NCBI GenBank assembly: GCA_022842285.1
Contig: JALHPV010000025.1
Span: 1 to 42,074, forward strand
DNA length: 42,074 nucleotides
Reading direction: 5' to 3'
Source: Kofleriaceae bacterium
GTDB taxonomy: Bacteria; Myxococcota_A; Polyangia; Haliangiales; Haliangiaceae
In this document: positions 32,294 to 41,960 of the stretch, in pieces
Numbering within the stretch: position 1 is the stretch's first letter
How the letters are laid out: every line of letters begins with the position of its first letter
Translations under genes and position numbers: made by a program
Notes under the pieces: generated by a model
The model's database searches: none
Seen by the model: the letters and a program-made list of their open reading frames with translations, nothing else
What the model was told of the DNA's origin: nothing

Positions 32294-35200
32294 CCCTCGA
32301 GCCGGTACGGGAGGCGGCAGCGCACGAGCTCGGCGAGGTCGCGGGGCGTGATGTTCGAACGGTCCGCACGCCGGACGTCGAGCATCGTGTCGTCGGTGGT
32401 GACGAGGTAGCGGCTGGTCGGATCGAACGCGGCCGCGACGGTGCCGGGCGGAGCGGCGATCCGATCGAGGGGGCGCCAGGTGCGGGCGTCCCAGACGATC
32501 ACGATATCGTCCGCCCCGACCGTCGCCGCGAGCTCGCCGTCGGCACTGATGGTGGTCGAGAGGACGTACGAGCTGTGCGCCGCGATCCGGGCCCGCCGCG
32601 TGTAGCCGGCACCCTCCGCCGCGAAGCGCTCGAGCGAGCCATCGGTCTCGCCGACGATCAGCTCGGTTCCCGAGGGATGCCAGGCGACGTCCGAGGCGTT
32701 CGATCCGAGCGGCAGCCGTGCGAGCTCGCGGCCGTGCACGTCGCGAACGTGAAGCTCGGCCCCGTGGCCGATCGCGACGCGTGATCCGTCCGGGGCGAGG
32801 ACCGCGCGGGACACATCGGGCAGGGTGGCGCGCAGCGCGAGGTCGGGGCCGAGGAGCCAGGCCTGGCTGGGCGCGTCGTCAGAGACCGACACGGCGACGA
32901 TCACCGCGTTCGACCTCGCCCACTCGAGCGACGTCGCCACCCCCGGGAGGGTCACCCGCGCGAGCTCGGTGCCATCGTCGCGATAGGTCACGAGCGAGCG
33001 ATCACGGCCCGCCGCGAGGAGGGTTCCGTCCGGCGCGAAGGCCAGCGCGCTGATGCCCGCGGTCGCGCCGGTCCACGTCGCGCGGAGCTGCCCCGACGCC
33101 GCCACCACGCTGATGGTCCCGGCGGCGTCACCGACCGCGACCCGCTCGCCGGTGGCCGTGACGGCGCGGCACGTGGCGACCGTCGCCGTCGCCACCCGCG
33201 TGACGGCGTGCGTGCCCAGGGACCAGAGCTCGAGGCCACTGTCCGAATGACGGACAGCAAGCTCCCCCGGCGCGAGGAGCGGCGCGGGCACGTACGGGGT
33301 TCCCGTCGGTGCACCCGGCAGCGTGTGGACGGTCTGGCGCCCGAGGTCCCAGACCTTTGCCGTGCCGTCCCAGCTCCCCGACACCATGCGTCGCCCCGTG
33401 AGGTCGACATCGACCGCGAAGAGGTAGCCACTATGCGCGAGCTCGGCGAGGAGTTGCCCGCGCGCCGGATCCCAGACCCGCGCGGAGCCGTCCGCCGATA
33501 CCGTCGCGAGGCGGTCGTTCGCCAGGTACCGCACGCGATTCACCTGAGCGGTGTGTCCCCGCAGCACCTGGACCGCGGTGCCCGTCTCCGGATCCCAGAT
33601 CCGCACGGTGCCGTCGACGCTCGCGGTGGCGACGCGGGTTCCATCGAGGTTCCACACGGCATCGCGGATCGACTTGTCATGACCGCGCAGCACCGCGCCG
33701 GGGCGTCCAGTCTCGGCATCCCAGATCCGCGCGGTCCCATCGACGCTGCCGGTCACGACGCGCCTGCCCGTGGGATCGAAGGCCACGGCGACCACCCCTG
33801 CCTCGTGCCCGACGAGGGTGCGCGCGCGGGGCGGCGTCGTCAGGGACCACACGGTCGCACTGCCGCCACCCGTGGCGTCCTCGACGATCCCGACGGCGAC
33901 CGCCCGGGCGTCGGGGGCGAACGCCGCGACCGTGGACGAACCGGGAGTCTCGGCTCCGAGATCGACGCCCACCCCGGACGCGAGGTTCCACACGCGCACC
34001 TGGCCCGCGGTCGTCGCGACGAGGACATGCCGGCCGTCGCGCGTCACTCCGAGCTGGTTCACCGGCTGCGAGTTGCCCGCGAGCTCGCGGCGCGGGGTGC
34101 CCGTGGCCGCATCGAGCAACTTCACCGTCCCGTCGGGTCCGGCGACGGCCAGCTGCGTATCATCGAGCCACGCCACGAACGTCATGCCCTCTGGCACGGC
34201 GACGGTGCGGGTGGCTTCGCCCGTCGTCGCGTTCCAGACGCGCACGCTGCCGTCGTCGGCGGCGGTGGCGGCGCGCGTGGCGTCGGGCGAAAGCGAGACG
34301 GCGAACACCTGCCCGGTGTGGCCGCGCAGGCGGGCCAGCTCGGGCGCGAGAGGCTCGAGGGCGCGTCCGATCAGGTAGCGCACGGCCACCGTATCGCCGC
34401 CGCCCTGCAGCGCTTGATCGAGATAGAGCAGGGCCTCGGTCGTCCGATCCTCGACGAGTGCGCGGCGGCCTTGCTCGATCTGGCTCTCGAGCAAGCTGCG
34501 GCGGACCTCGCTCTCGCTCGCGATCGCGCGCGCCGAGCTGGCCTCGGCGACGACCCGGTTCGCATCGGCCTCGCTGCGGAGTCGCGCGAAGATCACGAGC
34601 GCGACCACGAGGCCGAGCAGGACGGCCCCGAGCAGGCCCCGCCGCCAGCGTCGACCGCGCGCCGCGTCGGCCACACTCGCCGCGCCGAACGCTTCCTCGA
34701 CGGATGTGAGCGAGCCGGGATAGCGCGCGCGCCAGAGCCGGTACTCGGTGAGCGCTTCGCCACGCCACAGGAGACCGCGCGTCTCGCCCTTGTCGTGCCA
34801 CTGCCGGGCCGCCACGCGAATCTGATCGCGCAGACGCGCGCCCTCGGCATCCTCTTGCCGCCAGCGCACGAGGCGGGGCCACGCCGACAGCAGCGCTTCG
34901 TGCACCACCTCGATGCTCTCGCCCCCGGGCGTCTCCATCGCCACGAGCAGGCGGCCGGTGATGAGCTGCTCGAGCGCCGTCTCGGCGCGCACACCACCGG
35001 AGACTTGCAGCAGCTCGGCCCGGCTCAGCACGGCGCGGGTGCCCTCGGCGGTCACGAGGTGCCGGAACATCTCGCGCACCATCGCCTGGTCCTCGGACGG
35101 CATCGCGGCGAGCGTGCTCTCGGCGTGCTGGGCGAGCGCGCCGCCGACGCCCCCGAGGGCGCGGTAGGCCTTGCGGGTGAGCTGGCGAAACTGCCGATCG

Positions 35201-37635
35201 CGGTACTGCCAGAGCTGGTACGCCGTGAACGACACGAGCGCGAGCGCGGCTGGCTGGGCGGCGACCTCGGCGACCATCTCCTCGGCGAGCTTGCCGTCCT
35301 CGAACTCGTAGCCCGCGCGGCGCGCCGGCTCGACGAGGATGCGCAGCAGGTCGGCCGCCACCGGCGTCGTCAGGAGCTGGAGGCTCGTGGCGAGGCGCTC
35401 GCGAAACACCACGAGCTGCGCGGCGCGCACGAGGAAGTCGTCGCGGAGCGTCACCACGACGCGTACGGCATCGTCGTCGGTGCGCGCGGCGCGCACGAGC
35501 GCATCGGCGTAGACCTCTTGCTCGGTCGGATCGAGGCAGAGCGTGAAGAGCTCCTCGAACTGGTCGATGACGACGAGCAGGCTGGCGCCCTGCGCGCGCG
35601 CGTGGGCTCGCAGGGCGGCGCCGAGGGCATCGCGATCGGCGCGCAACCGGTCCGGGGTGAGCGTGATCCCGAGGTCCGCGTCGATGCGTGCGCAGAGCGT
35701 CGTCAGGGGCGTCGCGCCGGGGCGGGCCACGAGAGAGCGCCACGTATCGCCGAGCGCCGGCAGGACACCGGCGCGTACGAACGAGCTCTTGCCCGCGCCC
35801 GACGGACCGACCACCGCGACGAGCGGCATCGCGCGCAGGCGGTTCACGAAGCCCTCGACCTCGCGCTCGCGACCGAAGAACAGCGAGGCGTCGGCCTCGG
35901 TGAAGGTCATGAGCCCGCGATACGGGGCCGCCTCGTCACCATCCTTGCGGGCTGCGGTGTCTCCGTCGGCCCGCAAGCCCAGGCGCGGCCATGCATCGAG
36001 ATCGCCTCGCGTGAGCCGACCGGGCAGGGCGAGGAGCCGCGCGCCGCCCTGGCGTCGCGGGCCGTCGAGCCAGAACACCTCGGGGGGAGCACCCGGGGCC
36101 GGGGCCCCGACCTGCGCGACGGGGGCGAGATCCGCGACGAGCGCGCCCTGCGCGTCGACGACGATCACGCGGGCCGCCTCCGTGCGCTCGACGCTCGCTC
36201 GCACCGCGATCGGGGCTCGCACGGGTCGTCGCACGCCGCTCCAGTGCTCGCTGCGATCGGGATCGATCACGACCAGTGGATAGCTGGCGAGGAACTGCAG
36301 CGACCGCAGCATCGCGCCCGCGGCCGGGATCGCCGCCACGAGGTACGCGTGGAGCTCGTCGGCGCTCGCGGTCGGGCCGGGATCGGCGACGGCGAGGAGC
36401 ACCTCCATGGCGGTACGCAGGGACGCGCCGCGCTCGAAGAACAGCGCGATCAGCTCGGGCATCGGATGCGCATCACCGATCGTCGCGAACGGACGACCGA
36501 GCTCGCGCGCGAGCTTCCACCAGCCCGCGGCATCGAGGCCCTCGGCGCGGACCTGCTCGAGCAGCGCGACGGTGGCCGGCGCGGTGGGCGGGCCGGCCGC
36601 GCGCAGCGCACACGCGAGTCCGACGAGCGCGACGTACTGCGCGCACGTCTTGGTCGCCTGCAGCAGGGCCTCGCGCGCCTGTGCTGGCGCCCGCGCGACA
36701 TCGAGGGCCGCGACCGCCTCCGCGATCGGCTGCGGCGCTCGCATCACGAGCTCGTCGCGCGTGAGCTCGTCGAGCTGCGGCAAGTTCACCGAGTCGAGCG
36801 ACACCCCCGACGCCTGCATGAGCGCCTCGCCGAACGCCAGCGCCGTCGGAAAGCGCTGGGCCGGCTGCTTGGCGAGCGCCTTCGCGATGGCCTCGTCGAG
36901 GCCCGCCGGGAATGCCGCCCCGAGGGAGGGGGGCTTCGCGCGCGCGTGCTTGGCCGCGATCTCGAGCGGACTCTTGCCGAGGAATGGCGGTGCACCCGTC
37001 AGGAGCTCGTAGGCGACCGCTCCCAGGGCGTAGACGTCGGCGGGCGGGCCGATCGGGATCCGTCCCCCGAGCCAGAGCTCCGGGGCCATGTACAGCGGCG
37101 TGCCCGTCGGCTTGGCCACGCCCGCCACCGTCGTCGCCGGCGCGCGCAGATCGGCGGCGATGCCGAGGTCGAGCAACTTCGGGAACACGCTGCCCGCACG
37201 CGAGACGACCATGACGTTCGCCGGCTTGAGATCGCGGTGCACGATGCCCTGCTCGTGGGCGGTGTGGACCACCTCGCAGAGCCGGCGCAGGAAGGGGATG
37301 GCGCGCTCCAGCGGCAGCGGCCCTTGCTCGGCGAGGAGCACGTCGAGCGGCGTACCCCGCACGAGCTCCATCGCGATCCACAGCAGGTCATCGGCCTCGG
37401 CGCCGAAGGCATACACGTGGGCGGCGAACGGATGATCGATGCGCGATGCGAGCCGGGCCTCGGCGAGGAACCGCTGGGTGGCTTGCGCGTCCCCCGCGGC
37501 CTCCGCGCGTGCGACCTTCACGACGGCCTCGCGCTCGAGCGTGGGCTGCTCGGCGCGAAACACGAGGCCGAACCCACCCTCGCCCAGATGCTCGCGGAGC
37601 ACGAACTCGCCCAGGCGTCGGCCGACCAGCTCCAA
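32254..37635 (-). CDS. Giant Ser/Thr kinase-STAND NTPase-WD40 protein
   Basis: About 1793 residues. Kinase domain ~8-265: LGEGGFGLVFRAEQ, Lys40 (AVVKV), HRDLKPAN (Asp135), DLG at 156-158 instead of DFG, TPLYMAPELW. A long helical middle follows, then an nSTAND1-type NTPase (PYRGLMTFTEADASLFFGRE; P-loop VVGPSGAGKSSF near residue 610; VVIDQFEELF Walker B). One membrane helix lies near 1000-1020, and at least a dozen WD40 blades fill ~1090-1770 (repeats like GSVDGTARIWDAETG). TTG 37635 gives a start right at MELVGRRLGEF; GTG 37674 is the alternative and would overlap lanC. STAND-WD40 proteins assemble on sensing a trigger. It sits inside the RiPP cluster in opposite orientation, so it may regulate the pathway or act as a self-protection sensor; this is inference. 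Confidence 0.88.
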   Translation of the reverse strand: MELVGRRLGEFVLREHLGEGGFGLVFRAEQPTLEREAVVKVARAEAAGDAQATQRFLAEARLASRIDHPFAAHVYAFGAEADDLLWIAMELVRGTPLDVLLAEQGPLPLERAIPFLRRLCEVVHTAHEQGIVHRDLKPANVMVVSRAGSVFPKLLDLGIAADLRAPATTVAGVAKPTGTPLYMAPELWLGGRIPIGPPADVYALGAVAYELLTGAPPFLGKSPLEIAAKHARAKPPSLGAAFPAGLDEAIAKALAKQPAQRFPTALAFGEALMQASGVSLDSVNLPQLDELTRDELVMRAPQPIAEAVAALDVARAPAQAREALLQATKTCAQYVALVGLACALRAAGPPTAPATVALLEQVRAEGLDAAGWWKLARELGRPFATIGDAHPMPELIALFFERGASLRTAMEVLLAVADPGPTASADELHAYLVAAIPAAGAMLRSLQFLASYPLVVIDPDRSEHWSGVRRPVRAPIAVRASVERTEAARVIVVDAQGALVADLAPVAQVGAPAPGAPPEVFWLDGPRRQGGARLLALPGRLTRGDLDAWPRLGLRADGDTAARKDGDEAAPYRGLMTFTEADASLFFGREREVEGFVNRLRAMPLVAVVGPSGAGKSSFVRAGVLPALGDTWRSLVARPGATPLTTLCARIDADLGITLTPDRLRADRDALGAALRAHARAQGASLLVVIDQFEELFTLCLDPTEQEVYADALVRAARTDDDAVRVVVTLRDDFLVRAAQLVVFRERLATSLQLLTTPVAADLLRILVEPARRAGYEFEDGKLAEEMVAEVAAQPAALALVSFTAYQLWQYRDRQFRQLTRKAYRALGGVGGALAQHAESTLAAMPSEDQAMVREMFRHLVTAEGTRAVLSRAELLQVSGGVRAETALEQLITGRLLVAMETPGGESIEVVHEALLSAWPRLVRWRQEDAEGARLRDQIRVAARQWHDKGETRGLLWRGEALTEYRLWRARYPGSLTSVEEAFGAASVADAARGRRWRRGLLGAVLLGLVVALVIFARLRSEADANRVVAEASSARAIASESEVRRSLLESQIEQGRRALVEDRTTEALLYLDQALQGGGDTVAVRYLIGRALEPLAPELARLRGHTGQVFAVSLSPDATRAATAADDGSVRVWNATTGEATRTVAVPEGMTFVAWLDDTQLAVAGPDGTVKLLDAATGTPRRELAGNSQPVNQLGVTRDGRHVLVATTAGQVRVWNLASGVGVDLGAETPGSSTVAAFAPDARAVAVGIVEDATGGGSATVWSLTTPPRARTLVGHEAGVVAVAFDPTGRRVVTGSVDGTARIWDAETGRPGAVLRGHDKSIRDAVWNLDGTRVATASVDGTVRIWDPETGTAVQVLRGHTAQVNRVRYLANDRLATVSADGSARVWDPARGQLLAELAHSGYLFAVDVDLTGRRMVSGSWDGTAKVWDLGRQTVHTLPGAPTGTPYVPAPLLAPGELAVRHSDSGLELWSLGTHAVTRVATATVATCRAVTATGERVAVGDAAGTISVVAASGQLRATWTGATAGISALAFAPDGTLLAAGRDRSLVTYRDDGTELARVTLPGVATSLEWARSNAVIVAVSVSDDAPSQAWLLGPDLALRATLPDVSRAVLAPDGSRVAIGHGAELHVRDVHGRELARLPLGSNASDVAWHPSGTELIVGETDGSLERFAAEGAGYTRRARIAAHSSYVLSTTISADGELAATVGADDIVIVWDARTWRPLDRIAAPPGTVAAAFDPTSRYLVTTDDTMLDVRRADRSNITPRDLAELVRCRLPYRLEGQAVVPNDAAGCP

Positions 37636-37643
37636 CGGTAGCG

Positions 37644-37653
37644 ATGGTATCGT
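37644..37653. promoter_or_regulatory. Overlapping divergent -10 elements between kinase-WD40 and lanC genes
   Basis: Rightward, TATCGT (37648-37653) ends exactly 6 nt before lanC GTG 37660. Leftward, TACCAT (37649-37644) ends 8 nt before TTG 37635. The two hexamers overlap in a near-symmetric GGTATC/GATACC core, the arrangement of a bidirectional promoter. No -35 is obvious. Confidence 0.4.
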
Positions 37654-37659
37654 GAGTTC

Positions 37660-38883
37660 GTGAGCGATGGACACTGGCCGCCGATCCTCACGGGACCGGT
37701 GGCCAGCGCGGCGCGGGCTGCGGCCCGGGCCATCTCCGACGATCTCGCGCGCGAGACGATCGCGGTCGAGGCGGGCGACACCGCGGCGGTGGCGCTGTTC
37801 TTCGCCTACGCCGCGGGCGAATGGGACGACGACGCGACGAACGCGGCCTACGCCCGAGCCGTCGAACGCCTGGTCGCGCAGCTCGATGGGGAGCACTCGT
37901 ACCTGCACCTCTTCGGTGGTCTCGCGGGCGACGGCTGGGTGCTCGCGCACATCGCGGGCGATGGCGCGGGTGATGCGCTGGCGGCGATCGATCGGGCCCT
38001 GCTCGACCAGCTCGCGAGCACGCCGGCCTACGATCTGGGGGAAGGTCTCGTCGGATTCGGGGCCTACTTCGTCGAGCGGCTCGTCAACGACCCCACCGCC
38101 GCCTTGCCCCGCGAGGGCCTCGCCCGCGTCGTGAGCCAGCTCGTCGCTCGCAGCCGCGCCGTGCCCGAGGGCGCCGCCTGGGAGACCACGCGCAGCGGGC
38201 GTACGGTCCTCGATTGCGGCGCCGCGCATGGTGTGGCGGGCGTGATCGCCCTCCTCGGCAAGGCGTTCGACTTCGGGGTCGCTGGCCCGCCCGAGCGAGA
38301 GCTCCTGGCAGCAGCCGTGACCTGGCTGTGGGCCCAGGCCGGGCCGGTCACGCCTCGCGGTCGGTTTCCCGCGCAGGTGAGGGCGCCCGATCCGAGCGAC
38401 GCGGGCCCGGGGCACGCGCCTCATCCGACACGCACGGCGTGGTGCTATGGCGATCCGGGCGTCGCGGTGCTCACCTGGGGGGCGTGTGCGCGCACCGGCG
38501 CGAGCATCGCCGACGCGCGCGAGCTGATGGCGCTCGTGGCCGAGCGTGACCTGAAGGCCACGGGCATCGTCGACGCCGGGCTGTGCCACGGCGCGAGTGG
38601 CCTCGGGCACTTGCTCGGTCGAGCCTACGCCGCATCCGGTGACGTTGCCCTGCGCGCCGCGAGCACGCGGTGGTTCGAGCGCGCGCTCGCGTTCCGCCGC
38701 GAGGGCGGCATCGGAGGGTTCTGGTCGCCGCCGCCCGGTGGCCAGACGGGAGACTGGTCGCCCACCCCCGGGTTCCTCGAGGGCGCCACCGGCATCGGAC
38801 TCGCGCTCCTCGGCGCGCTCGGGACGGCGGAGCCGGCCTGGGACCGGCTCCTGCTCGTCGACCTCCCACCGGCGGGGCAATGA
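37660..38883 (+). CDS. lanC: LanC-like lanthionine cyclase
   Basis: 407 residues, normal for LanC. The double alpha-barrel motifs include GGLAGDGWVLAHI, DLGEGLVGFG, LDCGAAHGVAGVIALL (His190) and TAWCYGDPGVAV. Zinc ligands Cys262 (WCYGDPG), Cys309 and His310 (LCHGASGLGHLL) are all present, as is a late GFLEGATGIGLAL. LanC enzymes add Cys thiols to dehydrated Ser/Thr to form (methyl)lanthionine rings. The stop overlaps the lanB ATG (ATGA), so the two are co-translated. GTG 37660 is preceded by TATCGT 6 nt upstream and no ribosome binding site, suggesting leaderless expression. Order C-then-B is the reverse of nisin-type clusters but common elsewhere. Confidence 0.93.
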   Translation: MSDGHWPPILTGPVASAARAAARAISDDLARETIAVEAGDTAAVALFFAYAAGEWDDDATNAAYARAVERLVAQLDGEHSYLHLFGGLAGDGWVLAHIAGDGAGDALAAIDRALLDQLASTPAYDLGEGLVGFGAYFVERLVNDPTAALPREGLARVVSQLVARSRAVPEGAAWETTRSGRTVLDCGAAHGVAGVIALLGKAFDFGVAGPPERELLAAAVTWLWAQAGPVTPRGRFPAQVRAPDPSDAGPGHAPHPTRTAWCYGDPGVAVLTWGACARTGASIADARELMALVAERDLKATGIVDAGLCHGASGLGHLLGRAYAASGDVALRAASTRWFERALAFRREGGIGGFWSPPPGGQTGDWSPTPGFLEGATGIGLALLGALGTAEPAWDRLLLVDLPPAGQ

Positions 38884-41800
38884 GCGACCGCGACTTCGAG
38901 CACCGCCCGCTGTCGACCTGTGTCGCGCGTGTGCCCCTGCTCCCGATCGAGACGCTCGTGACCTGGGTGGGCGACGCTGCTGCGCTACGCCCGCAGCTGC
39001 GTGCGCTCGTCGAGGATCCCGTCGTACGGGAGGCCTTGTTCATCGCGTCGCCCGTGCTCGTCGGCGAGCTCGCGCGCTGGATCGCCAATCCCGATGATCC
39101 GGAGACCCGTGGGGTCGAGCAGTCGCTGGTGCGCTACCTCGCGCGCATGGCCGCCCGTCCGACGCCGTTCGGGCTGTTCTCGACGCTGGGCGTTGGCCGC
39201 GTGGGGGGCGCCACCCAGCTCGCCATCGGACCGCGAGCCACGGCGCGCCGCCACGTCCGGCTCGAGAACGACTACCTCGCCCGCGCGGCCACGACGCTCG
39301 CCGCCGACCCGGATATCGCGGCGACGCTCGTCTACCGCCCCAACAGCAGCCTGTATCGCGCGGCCGGACGCCTGCGGTACGCCGAAGTACGCGAGGAGCC
39401 GCAGCGGGCGTATCACCTCGTCGAGCTCGAGCCGACCGACTACCTGCTCGCGGTGATCGCGCGGGCCGAGGGCGGGGCGACGCGGGCGGAGCTGGTCGCC
39501 ACGCTGTGCGCCGATCCCGACATCGGAGCCGATAATGCGGCGGCGTTCGTCGATCAGCTCGTGGCGTCGCAGATCCTCGTCGATCCGCTCGCGCCGCAGG
39601 TCACGGGACGGGAACCGACCGACCCGCTGATCGAGCAGCTCGCCGCGGGTGGCAACCCCCGGGCCGCGGAGGCCTTGCGGGCCGCCCGCGATCAGCTCGC
39701 GACTATCAGCGAGGCGCCGCTCGGCATCGCCCCGGCGGCGTACGAGCAGGTGGTGACGGCCCTCGAACCGCTCGGCGTGCCCGTGACCCTCGACCGCCTC
39801 GTGCAGGTGGACCTGTTTCGCTCCGCCAGCGAGCTCGTCGTCGGTGACGACGTCGTGAAGGAGGTCACGCGCGGGCTCGCGCTGCTCCATCGCATCGGCG
39901 CGGGCTCCGACAGCGATGGCATGGGGGCCTTCCGGACGGCGTTCACGGCGCGCTACGACCAGCGCGAGATGCCGCTCGTCGACGTGCTCGACGACGAGAT
40001 CGGGATCGGGTTCGGGCACGCGAAGCCGCTGGCCGCTCCGCTTCTCGACGTCGCGCCGCCGACGCGCCCGCCGAACCGGCAGGTGGCGTGGAGCGCGCGC
40101 GAGACCCATCTCTTGAGTCTGGTCGCCACCGGCGCGCGCGTGCTCGACCTCACGCCCGCCGACGAGGCGGCGCTCGCTCGCGATCCGATGCCCCGGCTCG
40201 CCGACAGCTTCGTCGCCCCGATCGCGATCGCCGCCGCATCGCCGGCCGCCCTCGCCCAGGGCGCGTTCCTCGTGCGCATCCTGCCTCCGGACGCCCCGGG
40301 CGCGCGGATGCTCGGGCGGTTCTGTCACGGCGAGCCCGCCATCGAAGCGCTCACCCGCGAGCTCGTGGGCGAGGAAGCTGCGCGCCGGCCCGACGCGGCG
40401 TTCGCCGAGATCGCACATCTCCCCGATGGGCGCGTCGGCAACGTGTTGCTGCGGCCGGTGCTCCGCGACTACGAGATTCCGTACCTCGGGCGCAGCGGCC
40501 TCGTCGAGGCGCAGCAGCTGCCGGTGACCGACCTCCTCGTCTCCGTGGTCGACGGTCGGGTGGTGCTGCGGTCGCGACGTCTCGATCGCGAGGTCGTGCC
40601 GTGCCTCACCACCGCGCACAACTACCAGCGCGGCTCGCTCGCGATGTACCGCTTCCTCGGCACGCTCGCCCAGCAGGGGCGCGCCACGCCGCAGTGGAGC
40701 TGGGGCGCACTCGGTGATGCGCCGCGACTGCCGCGCGTGACGAGCGGCCGCGTGGTGATCGCCCGGGCGCGCTGGGTGCTCGGAGCGAGCGACATCGGCG
40801 CGCTGGCGGCCGCGAGCTCTCTCGCCGCCGGCGTGGCCGCGCTGCGCACCCGGCTCGAGTGGCCGCGCTGGATCGTCCTCGCCGACGCGGACAACGAGCT
40901 GGCGGTCGATCTCGACAATCCCCTCTCGGTGGCGAGCTTCGCCAACCTCGTACGCGGCCAAACGACCGCCATCGTGCTCGAGCTGTTCCCCGCGCCGGGG
41001 GAGCTCGCGGTCACGAGCGACGACGGCCACTACGTCCACGAGCTCCAGCTCTTCTACTCGCGGCCCGTAGTTGCGGCCCCGGTCGCCCCGGTCCGCGCGC
41101 GCCCCGGCGTGATCGCGCGCTCGTTTCCGCCGGGCTCGCCGTGGTTGTTCGTGAAGTACTACGCCGGACCGTCGGTGCAGGACGACGTGCTGCGCCTCCT
41201 CGTGCCGGCGCTGCGCGAGGTCGTGGCCGCGGGCCACGCGACGCAGTGGTTCTTTCTCCGCTACGCGGATCCGGACCCGCATCTGCGGGTGCGCGTGGAG
41301 GGTGAGGCCGCGACGCTCCTGTCGACCGTGCTCCCCCGGCTCGCCGAGGCGGTCGCCCCCGCCCTCGAGGCGGGCATCGTGTGGCGGACGCAGCTCGACA
41401 CCTACGAGCGCGAGGTCGAGCGCTACGGAGGAGCATCGTGGATCGAGACCGCGGAGCGCATCTTCGCTGCCGACAGCGAGGCCGCGGCCACGATCATCGA
41501 GGCGTACCCGGGCGCAGAGGGCACCGAGCTCCTCTGGCGCGCCACCCTCGTCGGGATCGACCGCATGTTCGACGATCTCGGCCTCGACGAAGCCGCGAAG
41601 CGGCGGCGCATCACGAGCCTGCGTGACACGTTCGGTGCCGAAGTCCGCATGGACACCGATCATCAGCGACGCCTCGGCGAGAAGTACCGTCGCGTGCGCG
41701 CCGAGGTGGAGGCTGCGCTCACCGAGAGCGAGCCCGCGCTTGCCCCGGCGCGGGCGGCGTTCGCGGTCCGCTCGACGGCGATCCGCGCCCTCGCCCCCGC

Positions 41801-41960
41801 GCTGGCGGGGACCGACCTCCCCGAGCTCGCAGGGAGCTTCGTACACATGCACGTGAACCGCGTCCTCGCCGCTTCTCCGCGCGCGCAGGAGCTGGTGCTC
41901 TACGATCTGCTACGCCGTTACTACGACATGGTGGCCGGTAAGCGAAAGCAGGCGCGATGA
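38880..41960 (+). CDS. lanB: Full-length LanB lantibiotic dehydratase
   Basis: 1026 residues. The N-terminal glutamylation domain (~1-700) begins with EHRPLSTCVARVPLLPIETL and has the family signature LARMAARPTPFGLFSTLGVG, then RRHVRLENDYL and an HNYQRGSLAMYRFLGTLA segment near its end. The C-terminal elimination domain (SpaB_C, ~750-1010) shows WLFVKYYAGPSVQDDVLRLL, WFFLRYADPDPHLRVRVEG and EVERYGGASWIETAERIFAAD. Both halves are in one chain, as in NisB, so it should use Glu-tRNA to glutamylate Ser/Thr and then eliminate to Dha/Dhb. It is not the small or split type seen in thiopeptide and pearlin pathways. The ATG overlaps the lanC stop. Confidence 0.94.
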   Translation: MSDRDFEHRPLSTCVARVPLLPIETLVTWVGDAAALRPQLRALVEDPVVREALFIASPVLVGELARWIANPDDPETRGVEQSLVRYLARMAARPTPFGLFSTLGVGRVGGATQLAIGPRATARRHVRLENDYLARAATTLAADPDIAATLVYRPNSSLYRAAGRLRYAEVREEPQRAYHLVELEPTDYLLAVIARAEGGATRAELVATLCADPDIGADNAAAFVDQLVASQILVDPLAPQVTGREPTDPLIEQLAAGGNPRAAEALRAARDQLATISEAPLGIAPAAYEQVVTALEPLGVPVTLDRLVQVDLFRSASELVVGDDVVKEVTRGLALLHRIGAGSDSDGMGAFRTAFTARYDQREMPLVDVLDDEIGIGFGHAKPLAAPLLDVAPPTRPPNRQVAWSARETHLLSLVATGARVLDLTPADEAALARDPMPRLADSFVAPIAIAAASPAALAQGAFLVRILPPDAPGARMLGRFCHGEPAIEALTRELVGEEAARRPDAAFAEIAHLPDGRVGNVLLRPVLRDYEIPYLGRSGLVEAQQLPVTDLLVSVVDGRVVLRSRRLDREVVPCLTTAHNYQRGSLAMYRFLGTLAQQGRATPQWSWGALGDAPRLPRVTSGRVVIARARWVLGASDIGALAAASSLAAGVAALRTRLEWPRWIVLADADNELAVDLDNPLSVASFANLVRGQTTAIVLELFPAPGELAVTSDDGHYVHELQLFYSRPVVAAPVAPVRARPGVIARSFPPGSPWLFVKYYAGPSVQDDVLRLLVPALREVVAAGHATQWFFLRYADPDPHLRVRVEGEAATLLSTVLPRLAEAVAPALEAGIVWRTQLDTYEREVERYGGASWIETAERIFAADSEAAATIIEAYPGAEGTELLWRATLVGIDRMFDDLGLDEAAKRRRITSLRDTFGAEVRMDTDHQRRLGEKYRRVRAEVEAALTESEPALAPARAAFAVRSTAIRALAPALAGTDLPELAGSFVHMHVNRVLAASPRAQELVLYDLLRRYYDMVAGKRKQAR

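Noticed and set aside
33208-37641. Very long open frame on the plus strand opposite the kinase-WD40 gene (also 324-2066 minus and 38985-41852 minus)
   Set aside because: Compositions rich in Arg/Glu/His/Gly with no motifs. They are the antisense shadows expected from strong GC third-position bias; the opposite frames encode clear conserved domains.
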